Source: Rhodococcoides fascians NBRC 12155 = LMG 3623 (GTDB lineage: Bacteria > Actinomycetota > Actinomycetes > Mycobacteriales > Mycobacteriaceae). From it: DNA of 64,000 nucleotides. The stretch is from contig NZ_BCWW01000008.1 of assembly GCF_001894785.1 (NCBI RefSeq), positions 186,001-250,000 of the forward strand, read 5' to 3'. Of the stretch, positions 32,440 through 39,439 are shown piece after piece. Position 1 is the first letter of the stretch; every line of letters begins with the position of its first letter. The position numbers were made by a program, and so were the translations under genes. The notes below the pieces were generated by a model. It was not told where the DNA came from and ran no database searches. It was given only the letters and a program-made list of their open reading frames with translations.

Positions 32440-32676
32440 GAAAGGGGAATGGCTCCGGCTGTCGATCGACCACTGGTCGGGCGGTCACGGTCGGTGGTGT
32501 TCGTCTCGGAAGCTGCTCGGCAGACGCCGAGGTTCGTCGCAAACAAGAAGACGTTCTGAGCAAACAATACGTGTACGCGCGGTGACGCACTCCTCGGAGT
32601 CCGTACTGCGGTGCCGGTCCCAGCTCGTCGCCGGTTTCTCACAGCGTGGTCTCACCGGTCCCGCAGCAGTTCGGGT
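32440..32676. other. Intergenic region with a repeated GCAAACAA motif
   Basis: This 237-nt gap is the upstream region of the minus-strand acyltransferase gene. GCAAACAA occurs at 32539-32546 and 32560-32567, two helical turns apart, in an AT-richer patch. It may be a promoter or regulator site for the acyltransferase. No coding capacity is supported on either strand. Confidence 0.4.
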
Positions 32677-33276
32677 TCACATCCCACCGTCGGCCGGAAC
32701 CGAGGACAACGCGGCGACCAGGGCCACGGGATCGTCCACGTACACGCCGATGGACGTCGCGGTGCCCTCGACCCGCCACCGACGTAGGGGTGCGGGTACG
32801 ACGACTGTGGTGCGGGTCGACAACGTGATGTCGACGTTCGTGCCGTCCTGGTTCGGTAACACGGCTCGGTCGTCGCGGACAGTGGGAGCCACCACGCCGA
32901 ACCGGCGATGGAGTCGGGCCGAGACGATCGTCGATCTCTCCACCGTGGTGACGACCTCGCCGGAGGTGCGCAGGACGAGTGCTTCGGGTGTGAGGACATG
33001 GGGGTGCACCCGGCCGACGGCTAAAGCCGACGCCAGCAGAACGATCGATACGACCGAGAGCGCACCGAGCACGATATCGAGCCACAGCCACGGCACGAGG
33101 AGATGCACGACGACGATCTCGACGACAGAGGCCACACCGAACATCAACGGCATCGAACCCGTTCCGCGCACCGCGGTGAACTCGGCAGAGTCGGCCGCGA
33201 TCGGTGCGTGGCGGCCGCGTGCCCACAACAGCAGTGCGTGCCATCTGCCGACCCGGGCACCCCGATCCGGGGTCAC
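32677..33276 (-). CDS. Membrane protein coupled to a MerR regulator, function unknown
   Basis: 199-aa protein with two neighbouring hydrophobic segments at about 40-85 (MFGVASVVEIVVVHLLVPW and IVLGALSVVSIVLLASALAV) and a C-terminal soluble domain of about 110 residues. HVLTPEALVLRTSGEVV and the beta-rich pattern after it recall bacterial PH-like (YdbT/YdbS) domains, but the match is by eye and weak. The GTG at 33276 overlaps the stop of the MerR gene by 4 nt, so it is the likely effector gene of that operon. Confidence 0.7.
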   Translation of the reverse strand: MTPDRGARVGRWHALLLWARGRHAPIAADSAEFTAVRGTGSMPLMFGVASVVEIVVVHLLVPWLWLDIVLGALSVVSIVLLASALAVGRVHPHVLTPEALVLRTSGEVVTTVERSTIVSARLHRRFGVVAPTVRDDRAVLPNQDGTNVDITLSTRTTVVVPAPLRRWRVEGTATSIGVYVDDPVALVAALSSVPADGGM

Positions 33277-34073
33277 TGTGATGTTCCTGCCGGATGCTCA
33301 CCGTCGAGCAGACGAGCTGTGGTGCGGAGGACGACGGCGCGTTGGGCCGCGTCGGGAACGATGTCCTCGATGTCGAGCAGCCCGGTCGATTCGCTCCCGA
33401 GCGCAGCGGACTCGGGCGCCTGAGCGAAGGACTCGACATCGAGTACGGACACCAACTCGTCGGCCAACGCGTCGATGTCGTCCTCGGATTCGGCGACGCT
33501 TCGGCCCTCGAGGGCACCGAAGCGTCGTAGCAACACCAGGTATCTCCGACGTAGGTCGTGATCGCCGAGCGCGGCGGACATCGTCTCGAAGAATGCCGCC
33601 GGGACGCGGCCCGAAATTGCCATCACTTCGAGTAGATCGCGTTCGCGGATCAGCGCGGGCCGGTCCCGTTCGTCCGCTGCATCGAGCAAGGACCCGAACG
33701 TTGCGGCAACATCTCGTGGGAGCGCGGTCAGAGGACGCCGTTCGACAGCGTCGTCGAGCAACGCCGACAAGCGACTGTGCTTGTGTGCCAATGCCGTCTG
33801 CTCGGTCTCGATGCCGGCCAGCAAGGCTCGCAGGTCCCCGACCACGTCGGGCTCGTCCGTCGCTTTTCCGTCGAGCACTGCCGCTATCGCGCCCAGCGGC
33901 ATTCCGCACTCGGCCAACCATCGGATTCGCATCAGCCGAACGACGTCGTCGATCGTGTACTCGCGGTAGCCGTTGGACAGCCGCCGAGGCTCGGAGAGCA
34001 AGCCGAGTCGGTGGTAGTGGCGCACCGTCCGCGGGGTCGTTCCGGCGGCATCGGCGAGGGATCCGATTCTCAT
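33273..34073 (-). CDS. MerR-family transcriptional regulator
   Basis: 266-aa regulator. The N-terminal MerR helix-turn-helix and wing are clear (MRIGSLADAAGTTPRTVRHYHRLGLL, then NGYREYTIDDVVRLMRIRWL). The linker helix carries ECGMPLGAIAAVL. A long C-terminal region (about 100-266) lacks the cysteines of metal sensors and may bind an organic ligand. A perfect palindrome lies 16 nt before the start, in a promoter with the 19-bp spacer typical of MerR-controlled promoters. It forms an operon with the following membrane protein gene. Confidence 0.92.
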   Translation of the reverse strand: MRIGSLADAAGTTPRTVRHYHRLGLLSEPRRLSNGYREYTIDDVVRLMRIRWLAECGMPLGAIAAVLDGKATDEPDVVGDLRALLAGIETEQTALAHKHSRLSALLDDAVERRPLTALPRDVAATFGSLLDAADERDRPALIRERDLLEVMAISGRVPAAFFETMSAALGDHDLRRRYLVLLRRFGALEGRSVAESEDDIDALADELVSVLDVESFAQAPESAALGSESTGLLDIEDIVPDAAQRAVVLRTTARLLDGEHPAGTSQ

Positions 34074-34083
34074 GCGTCCAGTG

Positions 34084-34110
34084 TGAACGTTGACGTAGCG
34101 TCAAGGTCAA
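34084..34110 (-). promoter_or_regulatory. MerR-type promoter and operator
   Basis: TTGACG-TAG-CGTCAA (34090-34104) is a perfect 6-3-6 inverted repeat. Read on the minus strand, TTGACC (34105-34110) is a good -35 and CACACT (about 34085-34080 side) a weak -10, with about 19 nt between them filled by the palindrome. This is the classical MerR layout and suggests autoregulation. Confidence 0.7.
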
Positions 34111-34159
34111 GGCCGATCGCTCGATACTGTTCGGGTCCCCACGACGGCGTATCGTCGGT

Positions 34160-35083
34160 GTGTCGTGTGAATCGATGTGGCTCGCACCGTTCGAGGAAGT
34201 GAACCGGACAATCATGGTCGACGCCGATCGCTGGTATCGGGAGATGTTCGAGGCCAGCACGGTGGGAATGGCACTCGCCGACGAACACGGGCTGCTGTTA
34301 CTCGCGAACGAGGCGTATGCGGCAATCGTGGGGTGCCCCAGGGACCTACTGTGGGGCCGATCCTCCCGTGAATTCACCCACCCCGACGACCTGGACCAAC
34401 ACGCGGCGATGGAACAGATGATGGACGACGCCGAGGCCCGTGGTGAATCCGTACACGTCGAGAAGCGATACCTGCACCCCGACGGCACGGTGCGGTGGGG
34501 TTGGGTGTCGGCCAGCGAGGTCCCCGGCCCGGACGGCCGACGATGGACCATGGCGGTGGTCCACGACGTCACCGATCGGCGGCGGTTGGAGGACGACCTA
34601 CGGGAGGCTGCGCTGACCGATCCCTTGACCGGGCTGCTCAATCGGCGTGGATGGCGAGATCGGTTGTCTCAGTTGACGACTCCGCGCGGAGTCGACGTGT
34701 CGCTGGCGATGGCGATGATCGATTTCGATCGCTTCAAGTCGTTCAACGACAAGTATGGACACGGCCGCGGCGATCGCCTGTTGGTCCAGTTCTCCACTGC
34801 CGCAATGCAATTGCTTGCAGGGCGAGCGTATGTCGCCAGATGGGGCGGGGAGGAATTCGCCATCGCGATGCCCGATACCGGGTCGACGACGATGGCAACC
34901 GTGCTGACCGAACTCGCAGCCGTCGTCCCGGACGAGCAGACGTTCTCCGCCGGTTACACGACATTGCGTCCGGGGGAATCGCTCTACGACTGTTTCGACC
35001 GAGCAGACCTGTTGCTGTACAGAGCGAAGAGAGACGGAGGGGCGCGATCACTCGGCGACCGTTCCAGCACCCCGTCGCAATGA
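34160..35083 (+). CDS. PAS-GGDEF diguanylate cyclase
   Basis: About 307-aa cytoplasmic protein. A PAS domain (about 25-140) starts WYREMFEASTVGMALADEHGLLLLANEA and has the PAC-like end RWTMAVVHDVTDRRRLE. A GGDEF domain follows: LTDPLTGLLNRRGW, MIDFDRFKSFNDKYGHGRGD and the active-site RWGGEEFA. The GGEEF form is catalytically competent in the family, so it should make c-di-GMP from GTP. No RxxD inhibitory site is visible just before GGEEF. No membrane segment. The start is uncertain: GTG 34160, ATG 34175 or ATG 34214. Confidence 0.92.
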   Translation: MSCESMWLAPFEEVNRTIMVDADRWYREMFEASTVGMALADEHGLLLLANEAYAAIVGCPRDLLWGRSSREFTHPDDLDQHAAMEQMMDDAEARGESVHVEKRYLHPDGTVRWGWVSASEVPGPDGRRWTMAVVHDVTDRRRLEDDLREAALTDPLTGLLNRRGWRDRLSQLTTPRGVDVSLAMAMIDFDRFKSFNDKYGHGRGDRLLVQFSTAAMQLLAGRAYVARWGGEEFAIAMPDTGSTTMATVLTELAAVVPDEQTFSAGYTTLRPGESLYDCFDRADLLLYRAKRDGGARSLGDRSSTPSQ

Positions 35084-35089
35084 CGGCCC

Positions 35090-35686
35090 TCAGGATGCCA
35101 AGCGGCCGAATCCGACTACACCCGAGTCGGATTCGTAATTCAGAGTGTGAATCCTGATCTTGCCGGCTTCGTTCCCGCCCACGGTGACGGCCTCGCTGCC
35201 GTCGACAGCCACGATGACGTTGGTGTGTTGGCCGACCCAACTGGAGTTGTCGTACAACACCACATCACCCACCGACGGCGTGTAGTTGCCGACGGTCTCG
35301 AACCGTCCCTGTTGCTGGTAGTACTCCTGCAGCGTGTAGACGCCGGGAATGCGCCACGAACCCGAGTTGGGATTCGACAACGGCATGCCCGCTTCCTTCA
35401 TGATCCAGCTGACGAAGTCGGCGCACCAGGCCTCGTCCACGCCCTCTGCATAGAAGGTTCCCGGACGCTGCTTCTCGTGCTCGACTCGCAGCAGGTCCAC
35501 CACACGGGCTTGGTCGACGGTCAACTCGGAGCTGTTCACCTCGGGGAACGATTCGGTGTCCCACGGTAGATAGCGACTCGGGGCGAGCCACAGAACACCG
35601 ACGGCCACCACCACGACCACAGCGGTGACCGCTGCGGTCCACAGGGGCCAGCGTCGCCGCGTACGGGTATCGGTGTCGATGCTCAT
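35090..35686 (-). CDS. Membrane-anchored CHAP-domain cysteine amidase/peptidase
   Basis: 198-aa protein with a basic N-terminus (RTRRRWPLW), one hydrophobic segment (about 17-35) and an exported CHAP-like domain. Catalytic Cys88 is in EAWCADFVSWIMKEAG and His154 in VGQHTNVIVAVDG. CHAP enzymes cut peptidoglycan cross-links or stem amides. There is no separate cell-wall binding domain, so the protein probably acts close to the membrane. ATG at 35686. It is divergent from the sirtuin gene, with only 47 nt between. Confidence 0.88.
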   Translation of the reverse strand: MSIDTDTRTRRRWPLWTAAVTAVVVVVAVGVLWLAPSRYLPWDTESFPEVNSSELTVDQARVVDLLRVEHEKQRPGTFYAEGVDEAWCADFVSWIMKEAGMPLSNPNSGSWRIPGVYTLQEYYQQQGRFETVGNYTPSVGDVVLYDNSSWVGQHTNVIVAVDGSEAVTVGGNEAGKIRIHTLNYESDSGVVGFGRLAS

Positions 35687-35733
35687 GCCCACACGGTAGC
35701 GCGTGAGCGAACACCGGTTGGCACAATAGCTGT

Positions 35734-36537
35734 GTGACCCATTCGCACGAGCAGACGGTCGACGCCGTTCCACAACCCATCGTGGACGCCGCACGAGCGG
35801 CGTCGCGCATCGTCGTTCTGACCGGGGCCGGCATGTCGGCCGAATCCGGAATTGCAACGTTTCGCGACGCCCGGACCGGTCTGTGGCAGGACTTCGATCC
35901 GAAGGACCTCGCCAGTCCCGAGGGCTGGCTCGCCGACAGCGACCTCGTGTGGGGTTGGTACCGGTGGCGCGCAGCACTCGTGCGTCGTTCCGAACCCAAC
36001 GCCGGCCACCGCGCCGTCGCGCAATGGCAGCAGCATGCGCAGGTGGACATCGCCACGCAGAACGTCGACGATCTGCACGAACGAGCCGGATCCACAGTGC
36101 TCGCACACGTACACGGAAGCCTTTTCGAGCCGTACTGCAGCGAGTGTGGAGTGCGCGCGGAACTCGACGACCCCGACGTTCTGGGTAACGACATTCTGGA
36201 CGACGACATTCCGATCGACGCAGATCAGCGTGTTCCGCCGCCGGACTGTCCCCGGTGCGGCGGACTCATCCGTCCCGGGGCCGTGTGGTTCGGCGAATCG
36301 CTGCCCGAACAGGCGTGGGAAGCAGCCGAGAATGCTGTGCGCGCTGCAGATCTGGTGCTCGTGGTCGGTACGTCGGGCGTGGTGTACCCGTTCGCCGGAC
36401 TGCCCGCCGTCGCACGCAGTGCGGGCGCAACCGTGGTCGAGATCAACCCGGTCGAGACCGAGGTATCCGACATGGCCGACCACCGATGGCGCACAACGGC
36501 CGCGGTGGGTCTGCCACTGCTGGTCGCACAATTGTGA
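35734..36537 (+). CDS. NAD-dependent protein deacylase, sirtuin (class III-like)
   Basis: 267-aa Sir2/CobB-family enzyme that removes acyl groups from lysine using NAD. Signatures: VLTGAGMSAESGIATFRD, TQNVDDLHERAG, and catalytic His in LAHVHGSLF. The zinc ligands are two Cys pairs, CSEC and CPRC. WGWYRWR has the Tyr-x-x-Arg pattern of class III (SIRT5-type) sirtuins, which favours succinyl and malonyl groups. The stretch between the Cys pairs (about 140-168) is long and Asp-rich. GTG start at 35734. Confidence 0.93.
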   Translation: MTHSHEQTVDAVPQPIVDAARAASRIVVLTGAGMSAESGIATFRDARTGLWQDFDPKDLASPEGWLADSDLVWGWYRWRAALVRRSEPNAGHRAVAQWQQHAQVDIATQNVDDLHERAGSTVLAHVHGSLFEPYCSECGVRAELDDPDVLGNDILDDDIPIDADQRVPPPDCPRCGGLIRPGAVWFGESLPEQAWEAAENAVRAADLVLVVGTSGVVYPFAGLPAVARSAGATVVEINPVETEVSDMADHRWRTTAAVGLPLLVAQL

Positions 36538-36594
36538 ACGGACGGGCGGCACGCGAACTACCCTGATCACACCATCGACTTCGAGGAGGCCGAG

Positions 36595-36879
36595 ATGGCG
36601 GAGTACTGGTTGCTCGTGTGCGCCCTCGCGTGTTCGTCCGTCGGTGCGTGGTGGGCAACCTCGGATCCGACATCCCGACGCGTTCGCCGAATCGAATTCT
36701 TCGCCTGGATCCTCGGCATCGTCGGCGCGGTCACCCTGGCCGATCAGCTGGGGGTGTGCAGGCCGTGGTCCACTGCTGCACTCGTAGTCGGAATCATGGT
36801 TCTGGTCCTCGGCCTCCCCGCCCTCGTGGCCACAGTGATCAGGAATCGGAAACCGCTCGGAATTCCAGCGCAGAGGTAG
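36595..36879 (+). CDS. Small membrane protein of unknown function
   Basis: 94-aa predicted protein with three hydrophobic stretches (YWLLVCALACSSVGAWW, FFAWILGIVGAVTLA and AALVVGIMVLVLGLPALVATVI) and a short basic tail. The ribosome site GGAGG lies 6-10 nt before the ATG at 36595. No family recognised. It converges with the ABC permease gene (gap 16 nt). Confidence 0.7.
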   Translation: MAEYWLLVCALACSSVGAWWATSDPTSRRVRRIEFFAWILGIVGAVTLADQLGVCRPWSTAALVVGIMVLVLGLPALVATVIRNRKPLGIPAQR

Positions 36880-36895
36880 CTGCGGCAGACCTGCC

Positions 36896-37963
36896 CTAGG
36901 GACGCAGCCTGCGCAGCAGCAGGAGTGACACGCCCCCGAGAAGCCCGGCAACCACCAACGACAACGCCGACTCGATCGCCTGGAACCGCCAGAACGATCT
37001 GTCCTCGTGATAGCGCGTCTCGTAGGCCTCCGCGCCCTGATCCCGAATGCACTGGATCTCGATGTTGCGACGTTCCACGCTCTGGCGGTCGGAGTACTCC
37101 TCGTACTCGGCGACCGTCTCGAATTCGCTCAGATCCCTGTAGTTCTGGGTCCAATTGCAGTCCATCAAGTCGACGGGCACCGGACTGCCGTTGCTGTCGA
37201 CGTAGTCGGCCGAGAATTCCCATCGTGGGAACAAGCTGATCGAGTCGCCTGGTCTGTAGTAGTCCGGAGTACCGCCGTACACGTCGTTCACCTTCTGTTC
37301 CACCGATACTCGGTCTGTCTGGGGAGTCGCATAGTGCTCGCGTAACTGCGTCGGCAGCAGTGCCAGGAATACAGTCGACACGATGACGGTCGTGATCATC
37401 GCAGCGATCGTGTTCCGCATCGCGAGTGCGCATGCCGAACCGACCATCAATCCGACGGCCGTGTACGCGCCTGCGACGAATCCCGTGGCTCCGAAGATGG
37501 GAAAGTCCAACCGCGATTCATTCGACCCCGCGAAGGACATGGCGAAGGTATCGGGTGCAGTGTTGTACTTGGCTGCGAACAGCACGCATCCGAGCACCGT
37601 CATCGCCCCGACGATCGGTGCGAACACGACGAGAATGCGCACGCTGTACCACCGTCGTCGGCTCACGGATTGACTCAGACCGAGTACATGGGTGCGACGT
37701 TCGAGATCGCGGGAGAAGACGGTCACCCCGACGAATGCCCCCAGGACGACGGGCAAGACGATCGCCGAAAGTATTGCTATCGTCTGCATGTTTCCGACGG
37801 TGCAGTCGGACGAATCGAAGGATCGGCAATTCTGCAGATACGGTGACGGAATCACACCGCCGCCGATCACCGTGACGGCAATGGTGATCGCAGCCAACAG
37901 AAGTGGCGTCAACACCCCGAACAGGATGGTCGCGCGAAATTGTCTCCAAGTCACCCAGATCAT
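36896..37963 (-). CDS. ABC transporter permease (ABC-2 type)
   Basis: 355-aa membrane protein starting MIWVTWRQFRATILFG, common in actinobacterial ABC-2 permeases. Hydrophobic segments lie at about 13-35, 65-85, 110-130, 155-180, 190-210 and near the C-terminus (ALSLVVAGLLGGVSLLLL). A large loop of about 120 residues between the last two segments is probably outside the cell. It is coupled to the ATP-binding gene (TGATG, 1-nt overlap). With the GntR/YtrA-like regulator it forms a three-gene unit that may handle peptide antibiotics or lipids; the substrate is unknown. Confidence 0.88.
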   Translation of the reverse strand: MIWVTWRQFRATILFGVLTPLLLAAITIAVTVIGGGVIPSPYLQNCRSFDSSDCTVGNMQTIAILSAIVLPVVLGAFVGVTVFSRDLERRTHVLGLSQSVSRRRWYSVRILVVFAPIVGAMTVLGCVLFAAKYNTAPDTFAMSFAGSNESRLDFPIFGATGFVAGAYTAVGLMVGSACALAMRNTIAAMITTVIVSTVFLALLPTQLREHYATPQTDRVSVEQKVNDVYGGTPDYYRPGDSISLFPRWEFSADYVDSNGSPVPVDLMDCNWTQNYRDLSEFETVAEYEEYSDRQSVERRNIEIQCIRDQGAEAYETRYHEDRSFWRFQAIESALSLVVAGLLGGVSLLLLRRLRP

Positions 37964-38820
37964 CAGCTGGTCTCCGTTCCGAGGTGGGCGAGTACGACGT
38001 CGTCGAGGGTGGCGTTCTCGACTGTCCACCCCGGTGGTGTCGTTCTCGGTTGTTTGCCCTGTACGACGAATGTTGTTGCCCCGGAACCGAACACCACGGA
38101 CACGATGGTGCCGTCCTCGACCGACGGGTCGGCGTCGGAGCTGCCGGCGAGAAGGTAGTGGTCGGCGGTGATGGCGTCGAGGTCCCCGTCGAGTCGCATT
38201 CGCCCACCGCGTAGCAGCAACAGCCGGTCGGCGACGTCGACGAGCTCGGACAGCACGTGTGAGGACAGCACGATCGTCGTACCGTTCTCGGCTGCATCGC
38301 GCATCAGGGTGCGTGCCACCGCCCTGCGAGCGACCGGATCGAGATCGGCAAGCGGCTCGTCGAGCAGCAGTACTTCGGGTCGACGCCCGAGTGCCAGTGC
38401 GAGGGCAATCCGCGTGCGGTGGCCGGGGGAGAGGGACTTGACCCGAGCGGAGGTGGCGATTCCGGCGGCGTCGACGATTTCCTTCGCGTACGCATCGTCC
38501 CAGTGCGAGTTCGTGTTTCGGCCGAATCGCAGCAGTTCGGCGACGGTGAAGTGTGGGTAGAGGGGCTTGTGCTGCGCCAGATAGGACAGGCCGGGCGAGA
38601 TTCCGCGTTGGGTAACGCCCTCACCCAGAACCCGAATGGTTCCGCTGTCCGGTGTCAGCAGGCCGACGGCCAGCGACAGCAGCGTCGACTTTCCGGCACC
38701 GTTGGAGCCGACCAACGCTGTGACGCTTCCTCTTTCGACTGCGAACGAGCATCCGTCGAGGACGGTCTTCCTGCGAAACGATTTGGCCACCTCGTCCATG
38801 GTGAGCACCGCGTCGGTCAT
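37963..38820 (-). CDS. ABC transporter ATP-binding protein
   Basis: 285-aa ATPase. Walker A is GSNGAGKST (about 38-46), the signature is LSPGHRTRIALALAL, and Walker B is EVLLLDEPLADLDP. A switch His lies in IVLSSHVLSELVDVADR. A C-terminal extension of about 80 residues follows the ATPase core, as in exporters with ABC-2 permeases. The ATG overlaps the gntR stop (ATGA) and the stop overlaps the permease start. Confidence 0.93.
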   Translation of the reverse strand: MTDAVLTMDEVAKSFRRKTVLDGCSFAVERGSVTALVGSNGAGKSTLLSLAVGLLTPDSGTIRVLGEGVTQRGISPGLSYLAQHKPLYPHFTVAELLRFGRNTNSHWDDAYAKEIVDAAGIATSARVKSLSPGHRTRIALALALGRRPEVLLLDEPLADLDPVARRAVARTLMRDAAENGTTIVLSSHVLSELVDVADRLLLLRGGRMRLDGDLDAITADHYLLAGSSDADPSVEDGTIVSVVFGSGATTFVVQGKQPRTTPPGWTVENATLDDVVLAHLGTETS

Positions 38821-39254
38821 GTTTCGTCTCTTTCGGTTCGGTCGAATTGCTTGTCGAGTGCGGCGGTGACGATGGCTTCGAGGTCAGGTCTGTCCAGTCC
38901 TGCGGCCGTGCAGTGTCGGATCCAGCGGTCGAGTTCGGTCTCGAGCGCCGATCGTTCGGCCATGCCGGGTTTTGCGAGCGAGGCGACGACGAACGTCCCG
39001 GAACCGGTTCGTGGTTGGACCAGCCCGTCGCGTTCGAGTTCTCGGTACGCCTTGAGGACGGTGTTGGGATTGATGGCCAGCGCCGTGACCACTTCTTTTG
39101 CTGTCGGCAGTCGGTCACCGACGGCGAGTGTTCCCAGTCGTAGGGCCTGTTTGGTCTGCAGTATCAGTTGGACATAGGTGGGAATGCCGGACTGACGATC
39201 GATACGGTAGGCGATCACCGCGTTGGCCGTGACGGCTGGGGGATGCGCCGCCAT
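38817..39254 (-). CDS. GntR-family regulator, YtrA type
   Basis: 145-aa regulator. The N-terminal winged HTH (about 20-88) has the GntR pattern IPTYVQLILQTKQALRLGTLAVGDRLPTAKEV and NPNTVLKAYRELERDGLVQPRTGSGTFV. The short C-terminal helical part (about 55 residues) has no ligand domain, which marks the YtrA subfamily. YtrA-type regulators usually repress an adjoining ABC transporter operon and respond to cell-wall antibiotics. Here it is first in such an operon. A 24-bp tandem repeat upstream is a candidate binding site. Confidence 0.92.
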   Translation of the reverse strand: MAAHPPAVTANAVIAYRIDRQSGIPTYVQLILQTKQALRLGTLAVGDRLPTAKEVVTALAINPNTVLKAYRELERDGLVQPRTGSGTFVVASLAKPGMAERSALETELDRWIRHCTAAGLDRPDLEAIVTAALDKQFDRTERDET

Positions 39255-39320
39255 CTCCGACCCGCAGCAGACCCGAGACTTCTTCGCCCGGGGCCAGTCC
39301 TACTACCGCTCGCGCAGAAT

Positions 39321-39368
39321 CGCAGTGGCTGTGCCGCTCGACATCGCAGTGACAACGCCGCTCGACGC
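39321..39368. repeat. 24-bp tandem repeat between gntR and secA2
   Basis: Two adjacent units, 39321-39344 and 39345-39368, each carry CGCAGTG, 5 variable bases and GCCGCTCGAC, with 18 of 24 positions the same. The repeat lies in the 185-nt gap between the divergent gntR and secA2 genes, so it may be a GntR/YtrA operator or part of a promoter. Confidence 0.65.
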
Positions 39369-39439
39369 GGGGTAGTGGGCAATCGGCACTCGGTACTGTG
39401 GGAAAGAAGATCACGTACTTTCTCGAGTAGGGATGACAG

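Noticed and set aside
32417..34093. Plus-strand open frame of 558 codons across the acyltransferase start, the membrane protein and merR
   Set aside because: Low-complexity Arg/Thr/Ser-rich translation, covers three well-supported minus-strand features.
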